Shown here: piece by piece, positions 24,028 through 31,943 of the stretch
Layout: each line of letters opens with the position of its first letter
How positions within the stretch are numbered: position 1 is the stretch's first letter
From: Verrucomicrobiota bacterium
Lineage (GTDB): Bacteria > Verrucomicrobiota > Verrucomicrobiia > Limisphaerales > JAEYXS01
Direction of reading: 5' to 3'
Assembly (NCBI GenBank): GCA_023431185.1
Contig: JAEYXS010000117.1
Location: 1-64,000, forward strand
Length of the DNA: 64,000 bases
The notes under the pieces: model-generated
Database searches by the model: none
Told to the model about the DNA's origin: nothing
The model's input: the letters and a program-made list of their open reading frames with translations, nothing else
Made by a program: the position numbers and the translations under genes

Positions 24028-24908
24028 ATCTGCTGACCAAGCCGTGGTTGTTGCTGCTGCTGCTACTGGTGGTGGGATTCACCATGAGCACATCGCTGGA
24101 GCCGCAGCACCGTGAGCGCAGTGGCGATCGGGGGCAGACCAGTGACCTGTTGGCGGCTGTGCTGGGCGATGGCCGCCGCATGTTCGCCAATCATTTCTTT
24201 GTGAAGGCGGACAAGTATTTCCACAGCGGCTTTTACCCGACTGTATTTCACAACAAAGAGGCCTATCAGACGGCTCATATCGCTGAAGACTCGGGAGCAG
24301 CGGAAGGCAAGAATGAAGGAGATGAGCATGATTTCATGGGCCAGCCGAAAGACTGGATCGACCGGTTCGGCCGCAGTTTCTTTCCGGCGGAACACACCCA
24401 CTTGGAGCATGGTGGAGTAGGGGAAGATGCCTCGGAAATCAGAGAGATCCTGCCCTGGCTCCAGCTCTCAGCGCGGATGGACCCCAAGCAGGTGGAGATC
24501 TATGTCACCACCGCCTACTGGCTGCGCAAGCATCTGCACAAGCCCAAGGAGGCGGAAGAGTTCCTGCGCGAAGGTTTGCGCGAGAACCCGGACAGCGCGG
24601 AGATACTCTTTGAGCTGGGCCGATTGCAGGAGGATTACCACAAGGATGTCGTGCGGGCGCGCAATCTGTGGGAGCTGGGGCTCAGGCGCTGGCGGGAGAC
24701 GGAGGGAAAGAAAGCTGAGCCCAATACCTTTCCACTGCTGCAATTGGCATCGCATCTGGCCTTGCTGGAAGACCGGACAGGGAATCATGAACGGGCACTT
24801 GCGCTTATGCAGGTGTGGAAATCGGTCTCTCCGGTGCCTGAAGAAGTGGACAAGCACATCGCGGCGACCCAGGCCAAGCTCGGTGAGCGGAAAGGATCGC
24901 CACGCTGA
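24024..24908 (+). CDS. Membrane-anchored TPR-like protein coupled to the ABC-2 permease
   Basis: This 294-residue product has an N-terminal anchor or signal (MNLLTKPWLLLLLLLVVG) and helical repeats in the C-terminal half. The repeats read like TPR units: KQVEIYVTTAYWLRKHLHKP, AEEFLREGLRENPDSAEILF and HERALALMQVWKSVSP. Between anchor and repeats lies a region rich in acidic residues and His (DEHDFMGQ and AEHTHLEHGG) that might bind metal. Its start overlaps the permease stop (ATGA), so the two proteins are made together and probably interact. I do not recognise the family by name. A periplasmic adaptor role for the transporter is inference. Confidence 0.75.
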   Translation: MNLLTKPWLLLLLLLVVGFTMSTSLEPQHRERSGDRGQTSDLLAAVLGDGRRMFANHFFVKADKYFHSGFYPTVFHNKEAYQTAHIAEDSGAAEGKNEGDEHDFMGQPKDWIDRFGRSFFPAEHTHLEHGGVGEDASEIREILPWLQLSARMDPKQVEIYVTTAYWLRKHLHKPKEAEEFLREGLRENPDSAEILFELGRLQEDYHKDVVRARNLWELGLRRWRETEGKKAEPNTFPLLQLASHLALLEDRTGNHERALALMQVWKSVSPVPEEVDKHIAATQAKLGERKGSPR

Positions 24909-24918
24909 GATCGGATCT

Positions 24919-24997
24919 GGCGCGGTGTTGTGGCGCGAACGGTCAGTAGCTGATCAGCTTCATACAACCGGTCCCGCTTACCCGGCAACACCGCGCC
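24919..24997. repeat. Long inverted repeat between convergent genes
   Basis: GGCGCGGTGTTG (24919-24930) and CAACACCGCGCC (24986-24997) are perfect 12-base arms 55 bases apart. The repeat lies between the TPR gene (plus) and the DUF1501 gene (minus) and may act as a two-way terminator. There is no T-run, and the loop is long. Confidence 0.45.
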
Positions 24998-25005
24998 GCT
25001 CGATC

Positions 25006-26466
25006 TTATGCGAGGATGGCTTTGATGACCTTGGCCGGCTCCACACCGGTCAGCTTGGCGTCGAGGCCTTGGAATTTCACACTGAAGCGGTTGTGGTCGA
25101 TGCCGCAAAGGTGAAGCATCGTGGCGTGCAGATCGCGCACATGCACGATGTTCTCCACCGCCCGATAGGCGAACTCATCGGTGGCTCCGTAAGTGGTGCC
25201 CGGCTTGATGCCGCCACCGGCCATCCACAGTGAGAAGGCGAGGATGTGATGGTCACGTCCGGTGCCTTGGCCCATAGGCGTACGGCCGAATTCGCCGCCC
25301 CAGATGATGAGTGTGTCATCCAGCAGGCCGCGTTGCTTCAAATCGTTCACCAACGCCGCGCTGGCTTGATCGGTTTCCAACGCCGCCTTGGGCATGTTCT
25401 TCTCGATGTCGCCGTGATGATCCCACGCACGATGATAAAGCTGGATGAAGCGCACACCGCGTTCTGCGAGACGACGCGCCAAGAGACAGTTTGAAGCAAA
25501 GCTGCCATCGCCCGGTTGCTTCACGCCGTAGAGATCGAGGATGTGCTGCGGCTCCTGCTTGAAATCGGTGAGCTCTGGCACGGATGTCTGCATGCGGAAG
25601 GCCATCTCATACTGGCTCATGCGCGTCTGGATCTCCGGGTCCAAGCGCTCTTGCGCAAGCTGGCCGTTCAGGCGGTTGATCTCTTCGACCAACTGCCGTT
25701 GCGTGCTCTGGCAAACTCCATCGGGATTGCCGACATAATGCACCGCATCGCCCTTCGATTGAAATTGGATGCCTTGAAAGCGGCTGGGCAAAAAGCCGCT
25801 GGACCATTGACGGGCCGAGACCGGTTGTGCACCGCCGCCCTTGCCTTGGGAAACGAGCACTACAAAACCCGGCAGGCTGTCCGTTTCCGCGCCCAGACCG
25901 TAGAGCAGCCATGAGCCCATGCTGGGACGGCCTTTGAGGATCGAGCCGGAATTCATGAACGCGTGCGCCGGATCATGATTGATCTGCTCCGTGACCATGG
26001 AACGCACGATGCTGATGTCATCGGCGATCCCCGCGATGTGCGGGAACAAGTCGGAGATTTCCTGGCCGGATTTGCCGTGTTTCTTGAAGTCCACGAAGGA
26101 ACCGCGTGCCTTCAGCGTGGTGCCTTGCAACTGCGCCAGTTGCTGACCCTTGGTCAGTGATTCAGGGAATGGCTGGCCATCGATCTTTTTAAGCTCAGGC
26201 TTGGGATCAAAGGTCTCTACCTGGGAAGGGCCGCCCGCCATGCAAAGATGGATGACGCGCTTCGCTTTGACGGGATAGTGCGGTGGATTGATGATGCCAC
26301 CGATGCCAGAGCTGCGGGGCGTATCTGCAGCCATCACCGGTTGTCCGTTGCGAAAGAGCAGGGAGCCAAAAGCGAGTGAGCCGAGACCCAGGCCGCTGCG
26401 CGTCAGGAACGTGCGGCGATTCAAGCTGGCGTGATACTCGGAACTAAAAAAGTTGGGCCAGTTCAT
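25006..26466 (-). CDS. DUF1501 protein, Tat-exported (sulfatase-like fold)
   Basis: This 486-residue protein has a twin-arginine signal near its start (NRRTFLTRSGLGLGSLAFG). The DUF1501 domain is recognised by IHLCMAGGPSQVETFDPKP, the long PFPESLTKG..GSFVDFKKHGKSGQEISDLFPHIA region (given in part), NHDPAHAFMNSG and the C-terminal metal-site-like segments LIIWGGEFGRTPMGQGTGRDHH. DUF1501 proteins are distant relatives of alkaline-phosphatase/sulfatase enzymes; their substrate is unknown. The gene starts three bases after the stop of the PSD1 cytochrome gene, the standard pairing in Planctomycetes and Verrucomicrobia. The pair is thought to act together in the periplasm. Confidence 0.92.
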   Translation of the reverse strand: MNWPNFFSSEYHASLNRRTFLTRSGLGLGSLAFGSLLFRNGQPVMAADTPRSSGIGGIINPPHYPVKAKRVIHLCMAGGPSQVETFDPKPELKKIDGQPFPESLTKGQQLAQLQGTTLKARGSFVDFKKHGKSGQEISDLFPHIAGIADDISIVRSMVTEQINHDPAHAFMNSGSILKGRPSMGSWLLYGLGAETDSLPGFVVLVSQGKGGGAQPVSARQWSSGFLPSRFQGIQFQSKGDAVHYVGNPDGVCQSTQRQLVEEINRLNGQLAQERLDPEIQTRMSQYEMAFRMQTSVPELTDFKQEPQHILDLYGVKQPGDGSFASNCLLARRLAERGVRFIQLYHRAWDHHGDIEKNMPKAALETDQASAALVNDLKQRGLLDDTLIIWGGEFGRTPMGQGTGRDHHILAFSLWMAGGGIKPGTTYGATDEFAYRAVENIVHVRDLHATMLHLCGIDHNRFSVKFQGLDAKLTGVEPAKVIKAILA

Positions 26467-26469
26467 ACG

Positions 26470-29400
26470 TCAATAGCGGGTGATGGTTTCGTGCAAGTTC
26501 AGGATGACACGGCAGACCGAGGTCCACGCCGCGTGTTCATGAGCGGGCAGGGCGGTGTTCCGGGGTGAATTGCCGACCTTCAGCAACTTTTCCGCCTCGG
26601 CCGCGGCCCCTTGGTAAAAGGTCTCCTGTTGCTTCAGCATAGCGAGGAGCGATTTCTTCTCGGCCTCCTTCGGTTCGCGGGCCAGTGCGCGCTTGAAAGC
26701 GGTTTCGAGACGGCGGGAGTCGTTCTTGGAAGATTCCATCACTTCCTGCGCGAGCACCCGGGCGGCCTCTACGAAGGAGGGATCGTTCAGCAAGGTCAAC
26801 GCCTGTTGCGGCGTGTTGGAGGCAACGCGCACGCCGGTGCATTCTTCGCGGGAGGGCGCATCGAAATTTGCCAGCATGGGATGCAGGAAAGTGCGCTGCC
26901 AGTGCATGTAGAGACCGCGGCGATACTGGCGATCATCCATGTGCGCGATGTAATCACGGTCCGGAAATTGCAGGCTCTCGTAGTATCCCGGCGGTTGATA
27001 GGGCTTGGCACTGGGCCCACCGATATCGAGATTCAGAAGACCGGCGACGAAGAGGGCGTTGTCGCGCACGAACTCCGCATCCAGACGGCGTGGGTTCTGT
27101 GAAGCCAACAAGCGGTTCTCCGGATCAGCTTCGATCACTTCCTTCTTCAGATTGGAGCTCTGGCGGTAGGCCGCTGAGTTGACCATGAGGCGCACCATGT
27201 GCCGGTAATCCCAGCCGCTCTCGCGGAACTCGACCGCCAGCCAGTCCAACAGCTCAGGATGTGAGGGCCATTCACCTTGCGCGCCCAAGTCTTCGATGCT
27301 GTTGCACAGCCCATTGCCAAAGAACTGTTTCCACAACCGGTTCATGATGACCCGGGAGGTCAGCGGGTTTTCTGGAGAAACGATCCAATGAGCCAGATCG
27401 AGCCGGTTAAGGCGGCGGGAATCATCCGTTTTCTTCTGGATCAAGAACTCCGGCGGGTAAGGGGAGACGACCTTGCCGCTGTCATCCTGCCAGTTGCCAC
27501 GTGGCAGAACTCGGACCTCTCTGGGCTGCCAGGCGACGGTGATAAGCGTTTGCGCCTGACCATCGCGGCATTCCAGCCAATCCAATCGCGTTTGCCGGAA
27601 TTCCTTCAAGGCATTCGTGTCTGACTGTGTACTCAGCAGGAAGAGTTCTGCCAGGTCAGCAGATTTCGCCAGTGATTTGTGCTTGTTCAGCAATGCGGCT
27701 GCATCCGTCAAAGGTGCCAGCGGATTCAAATTGGCAAAAGGAGCCACCGACCACCGCACGCGAGCGGCCGGGTTTTCATCCAAGGTGAGTTCGAGCACAT
27801 TGCCCGCTTTCACCTGCTTAATCTCTTGGAGCTGCCAGACAGCGGTCTGTGGCTCTTGCAGATGTTTGCTGGATACCTTCCACATGTCGCGTACGCCGAT
27901 GATGGCGGCTCCATCTTTATAGCGTTCATCCCAGTGGCTGGCCATGCCGTGGTCGATGGTCAACGGCTCCGGCTTAGTCTCACCAGCACGTTTCAACGCG
28001 GCCTTGAACTTGATGCTGGCCGTGTTGGCATCCTTATGGAGGATGCTCGGTTTATCGGCCGAGGTCGGCAGCAACTCGAGCCGCAGAGCAGCCAGATCCA
28101 TGTCCGGCAGGGCGATCTCGTAACGGTCGCTGCCAGCACGTTTCGTGGCAAAAAGGATGCTGCCATCCGCTTCCGTCTTGGCATTCGTCACGCTCAAGAA
28201 ATCCGCCTGCTTGGCCACCGCTTTCTTATCCTTGGCGTTTTTCTTGGTCATGTTTTCCGTGCTGATGGCGATGCCGGCGGGCGAGTTCCAGCCGCTCGGA
28301 TTTTTCTTCAACCAGATCAGGCTTTGCTCGCGCCATTGCTTGTAAGCATCCTTGTCCACTTCGCGAGCGGAGACATCGGCGATGGCTTGCAGCTTGAAGC
28401 GCAGCTCCTGTGAGCGTTCCTTCAGATAAGGGCTGCTCACTTGCATCTCCGGCGGGAAGGGGAACTCGTTGTTGAAGCCTTTAAGCTCCGGCTCAGGCGT
28501 GTATTTGTAATCGCTGTAAACGCCCCATTGCTTCACGTCAGAGAAGTAAGCGGCCATGGCATAAAAATCTTTGGCCGTGAACGGATCAAACTTGTGGTCA
28601 TGGCATTCGGCGCAACCCAGCGTGGAACCAAGCCAAGCCGTGCCAACGGTGCGCACACGGTCAGCCGCATACTTGGCCAGATACTCTTTGGGCTGGGCAC
28701 CTCCTTCGCGCGTCATCATGTTCAGGCGGTTAAAACCGGTGGCGATAATCTGCTCCGTGGTCGGATTCGGCAGCAGGTCCCCGGCAAGCTGCTCGATCGT
28801 GAACTGGTCGAAGCGCTTGTTGTTATTGAACGCATTGATGACGTATTCGCGATAGGGGAAGATGTTCTGGTTCTGGTCACCGTGATAGCCGACGGTGTCC
28901 GTGAAACGCACGGCGTCCAGCCACGGCACCGCCATGCGCTCGCCGTAGTGTGGAGAGCGCAGGAGACGTTCCACCTGTTTCTCATAAGCCTTCGGGTCTT
29001 TATCCCGCAGGAACGCTTCCACTTCCGCCACTGTGGGCGGCAGACCGGTGAGATCGAGGCTGAGGCGGCGGAGCAGGGTGCGGCGATCCGCCTCGGCGGA
29101 TGGCGCGAGTTTGCTTTCGGTCAATCTGGCCGCGATGAAATTATCCACCGGCGTGCGCACCCATTTGGTGTCGGCGACAGTTGGAAGAGTCATGCGCTGG
29201 GGTGGGAGGTAGGCCCAGTGCTCTTGGTACTCTGCACCTTGTGCCACCCACTTTTTAAGCATCTCCTTCTGGGCGGGAGTCAAAGCCTTGTGTGCCTCCG
29301 GCGGGGGCATGAGATCGTCTTCATTCGTGGTGAAGACGCGGACGATCAATTCGCTTTCGTCAGGTTTGCCTGGGATGATGGCTTTGGCGGCGATGGCATC

Positions 29401-29625
29401 GGCCCGGACATCCAGACGCAGATCGGCCTTGCGGTGGCTCTTGTCCGGCCCGTGGCAATAGAAACATTTATCCGATAGAATGGGACGGATATCGCGGTTA
29501 AACTCCAGTTTAGATGATGCCGCGCCGCTGGAGAGGGTGGAGATAAACAGGAACATCCAGCCCGCCATTTGGAGCTTGGCTGGCTTTAGAATCTTGGCCC
29601 TCACACCAGATATCAAGTTACGCAT
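26470..29625 (-). CDS. PSD1-type protein: planctomycete cytochrome c, DUF1549 and DUF1553 domains
   Basis: This 1051-residue exported protein is the upstream partner of the adjacent DUF1501 gene. Domains in order: signal peptide (possibly from the inner start MAGWMFLFISTL); a planctomycete-type cytochrome c domain at about 45-130 with heme motif CFYCH and LMPPPEAHKALT; DUF1549 at about 155-370 with LLRRLSLDLTGLPPT and a second CxxCH, CAECHDHKFDPF; a long variable region; and DUF1553 at about 740-1010 with LTSRVIMNRLWKQFFG and NTPQQALTLLNDPSF. The two CxxCH motifs predict covalent heme and hence a need for the ccs system seen at 13.7-16.9 kb. The function of the family is unknown; electron transfer with the DUF1501 partner is an inference. 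Confidence 0.93.
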   Translation of the reverse strand: MRNLISGVRAKILKPAKLQMAGWMFLFISTLSSGAASSKLEFNRDIRPILSDKCFYCHGPDKSHRKADLRLDVRADAIAAKAIIPGKPDESELIVRVFTTNEDDLMPPPEAHKALTPAQKEMLKKWVAQGAEYQEHWAYLPPQRMTLPTVADTKWVRTPVDNFIAARLTESKLAPSAEADRRTLLRRLSLDLTGLPPTVAEVEAFLRDKDPKAYEKQVERLLRSPHYGERMAVPWLDAVRFTDTVGYHGDQNQNIFPYREYVINAFNNNKRFDQFTIEQLAGDLLPNPTTEQIIATGFNRLNMMTREGGAQPKEYLAKYAADRVRTVGTAWLGSTLGCAECHDHKFDPFTAKDFYAMAAYFSDVKQWGVYSDYKYTPEPELKGFNNEFPFPPEMQVSSPYLKERSQELRFKLQAIADVSAREVDKDAYKQWREQSLIWLKKNPSGWNSPAGIAISTENMTKKNAKDKKAVAKQADFLSVTNAKTEADGSILFATKRAGSDRYEIALPDMDLAALRLELLPTSADKPSILHKDANTASIKFKAALKRAGETKPEPLTIDHGMASHWDERYKDGAAIIGVRDMWKVSSKHLQEPQTAVWQLQEIKQVKAGNVLELTLDENPAARVRWSVAPFANLNPLAPLTDAAALLNKHKSLAKSADLAELFLLSTQSDTNALKEFRQTRLDWLECRDGQAQTLITVAWQPREVRVLPRGNWQDDSGKVVSPYPPEFLIQKKTDDSRRLNRLDLAHWIVSPENPLTSRVIMNRLWKQFFGNGLCNSIEDLGAQGEWPSHPELLDWLAVEFRESGWDYRHMVRLMVNSAAYRQSSNLKKEVIEADPENRLLASQNPRRLDAEFVRDNALFVAGLLNLDIGGPSAKPYQPPGYYESLQFPDRDYIAHMDDRQYRRGLYMHWQRTFLHPMLANFDAPSREECTGVRVASNTPQQALTLLNDPSFVEAARVLAQEVMESSKNDSRRLETAFKRALAREPKEAEKKSLLAMLKQQETFYQGAAAEAEKLLKVGNSPRNTALPAHEHAAWTSVCRVILNLHETITRY

Positions 29626-29843
29626 GTCTAGCTGGTAAGCTACTACAGGATGGGCTGTTCACAATGGAGGAATTTTGGCGAAAGCATGTATTATTCTGCG
29701 TTGGTTTTTTTGAGCGGCTATGGCTTGCATTTAAGGGGATTACGCATAGAGAATCGCTTTCGGGATTGGTGATATCAAGGGGGAGGTGTATTGTCTGCAG
29801 GAACAGCCAAGAGGTTGACACTTTGCAGAGCTAAAATTGAATT

Positions 29844-31901
29844 ATGTTGTCACTTATAACCAGTCTGTTCGACACCAGTGAATTTCCAGCCCGCTGGAAT
29901 TGTGGCCAATGGACGGACGCCCATGGTTGGCTCCATATCCTTTCCGATTTGGCCATCTTTGGTGCCTATGCGGCCATCCCGCTCTCGATCGCGTACTATG
30001 TCCGCAGTCGCAAGGACGAAGTCATTTTCCCAAAATTGTATTGGCTCTTTGCGGCCTTCATCCTTTCTTGCGGACTGGTGCATCTGGTGGAAGCGGTGAT
30101 TTTTTGGAAGCCTGTCTATCATTTCTCCGGCTTGTTGAAGGTCATCACAGCCATTGCTTCATGGGCCACTGTCGTGGTGCTTATCAGGCATCTGCCCAAG
30201 GCGATGGCACTGCCGGGTCTTGCCCAGATGAATCAAAATCTGGCGCGGGAAGTCGAGCAGCGCAAAGTGGCGGAGGAGGAAGTTCGGAGATTGAATTTGG
30301 ATCTGCAGAATCGGGTGCAGGAATTGGAAACCCTGCTGAAAGTCCTGCCGGTCGGTATCGGTATCGCACAAGACCCGGCCTGCCTGACCATAAAGACCAA
30401 TGCGGCGTTCGCCAAGATGCTCAGGGTGGATGAGAATCAGAATGCCTCGTTGAGCGCCCCCTCGGAGCAGGCCCCGCATCATTTCCATGTGGAACATCAA
30501 GGGGTGAAACTTAAGCCGGAGGATCTGCCCATCCAGATGGCAGCCAGCAAAGGCGTGACGGTAGATGAGTTTGAGGAGGATATCGTTTTTCAAGATGGTG
30601 AGCGTCGTCACATCTTGGGCTATGCCGCGCCTCTGCAAGATCAAAGCGGTAAGGTGCGTGGAGCGGTGGGGGCATTCATCGACATAACCGACCGCAAACG
30701 GGCTGAACGAGACCGTGAGCTGGTGCGCAACCGCTTACAGGAGACTCAACGGCTGGAAAGTCTGGGGGTGCTGGCTGGCGGGATTGCCCATGACTTCAAC
30801 AATCTGCTAACCGGCATCATCTGCAATGCCGCCATGGTCAGGGAGGATGGACAGGCCGGTGCCGAGATGACGGTCTATTTGACCGATATTGAAAAGGACG
30901 CGCAACGGGCAGCGGACCTCTGCCGGCAATTGCTCGCCTATGCCGGTGGTGGCCGGTTCATCTTGGGGCCGGTTTACCTTAGCGACATCGCCCGGGATAC
31001 GGTTTCCCTGTTACGGACAACCTATTCCAGCCGCGCCGAAATCTCCTTCGATTCGGAAGCCGGTGTGCCGCCAGTCCTGGGCGACCCCATGCAGATGCGG
31101 CAGTTGATCATGAACCTCATGATGAATGCCTTGGAAGCATTGGAGGGTAATAACGGCTGTGTGAAAATCACCACGAAGCGGGTGGTTCCGGAGGATTCCA
31201 TGCTGACTGGTGTCATTTGCCAGCCGGAGAAATTGCATGATGAATATGTGATGTTTGAGGTAAAAGACAATGGTTGCGGCATGGATGAGAAAACCAAGTT
31301 GAGGATGTTTGATCCGTTCTTCACGACCAAATTCATCGGACGCGGACTGGGTTTGCCAGCTGTGCTGGGTATCGTTCGCAGCCAGGCGGGCATCCTGACG
31401 GTCACCAGCACCAAGGACGTGGGCAGCACGTTCCGCGTGTTTTTCAAACCTGTTAAGGAAAAATACGATACGGCCACCAGGCTGATGAAGGATAATTCAG
31501 GCGCTTCGCACAAGAAACAGACCGGCACAGTGCTGGTCGTGGATGATGAAGAGACCGTGCGTGATGTCTGCCGTCGGGCGTTGCAGGAGGCCGGATTCCA
31601 GGTGTTGACCGCTGCAGATGGTGCGGAAGGGCTGGAAGTTTTCCGGGAGCATCGCGCGCTCATTGTTGCCGTGGTGCTGGATCTGACAATGCCGAAGATG
31701 GATGGGCATCAGGCTTTCAATGCGATGCGCATGATCGTGCCGGGGGTGAAAGTACTTTTGATGAGTGGTTTCAGCGAGAGCGAGGTCATCAACCGTTTCA
31801 CGACCAAGACACCGGCTGCCTTCATACAAAAGCCGTATACACCTGAGATGCTGTTGAACAAAGTGCGCAGCATCATAACCCAAAGCGGACCGGTGGTGTA
31901 G
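29844..31901 (+). CDS. Hybrid histidine kinase with ethylene-receptor-like membrane domain
   Basis: This 685-residue sensor kinase has an N-terminal domain of three membrane segments (about 30-53, 65-88, 95-119) that matches the ethylene-binding domain of plant ETR1 and cyanobacterial relatives. Residues matching the seven ethylene-critical ETR1 positions are all present with the right spacing: Asp35, Tyr42, Ile45, Pro46, Ile73, Cys76 and His80 (segments SDLAIFGAYAAIPLSIAYY and FILSCGLVHLVEA). A coiled coil (130-155), a PAS-like domain (about 150-285), a HisKA domain with phosphoacceptor His316 in GGIAHDFNNLL, and an ATPase domain with NMLMNALEAL-like N-box (MNLMMNALEAL) follow. A C-terminal receiver has VVDDEE and phosphoacceptor Asp613. 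Cys76/His80 would hold copper(I). It stands alone, divergent from the PSD1 gene, with no adjacent response regulator. Confidence 0.9.
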   Translation: MLSLITSLFDTSEFPARWNCGQWTDAHGWLHILSDLAIFGAYAAIPLSIAYYVRSRKDEVIFPKLYWLFAAFILSCGLVHLVEAVIFWKPVYHFSGLLKVITAIASWATVVVLIRHLPKAMALPGLAQMNQNLAREVEQRKVAEEEVRRLNLDLQNRVQELETLLKVLPVGIGIAQDPACLTIKTNAAFAKMLRVDENQNASLSAPSEQAPHHFHVEHQGVKLKPEDLPIQMAASKGVTVDEFEEDIVFQDGERRHILGYAAPLQDQSGKVRGAVGAFIDITDRKRAERDRELVRNRLQETQRLESLGVLAGGIAHDFNNLLTGIICNAAMVREDGQAGAEMTVYLTDIEKDAQRAADLCRQLLAYAGGGRFILGPVYLSDIARDTVSLLRTTYSSRAEISFDSEAGVPPVLGDPMQMRQLIMNLMMNALEALEGNNGCVKITTKRVVPEDSMLTGVICQPEKLHDEYVMFEVKDNGCGMDEKTKLRMFDPFFTTKFIGRGLGLPAVLGIVRSQAGILTVTSTKDVGSTFRVFFKPVKEKYDTATRLMKDNSGASHKKQTGTVLVVDDEETVRDVCRRALQEAGFQVLTAADGAEGLEVFREHRALIVAVVLDLTMPKMDGHQAFNAMRMIVPGVKVLLMSGFSESEVINRFTTKTPAAFIQKPYTPEMLLNKVRSIITQSGPVV

Positions 31902-31908
31902 GGCCAGA

Positions 31909-31936
31909 AGCCCGGCAGTGAGTCAACTGACGGGCT
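31909..31936. terminator. Imperfect hairpin between kinase gene and metH
   Basis: AGCCCG and CGGGCT, with an inner AGT/ACT pair, lie between two convergent stops (31901 and 31944). It could serve both genes, but no T-run is present. Confidence 0.3.
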
Positions 31937-31943
31937 GAATGCT

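Noticed and set aside
28441..29478. A 345-codon plus-strand frame inside the PSD1 gene
   Set aside because: It is antisense to a gene with clear cytochrome and DUF1549 motifs; its own translation has none.
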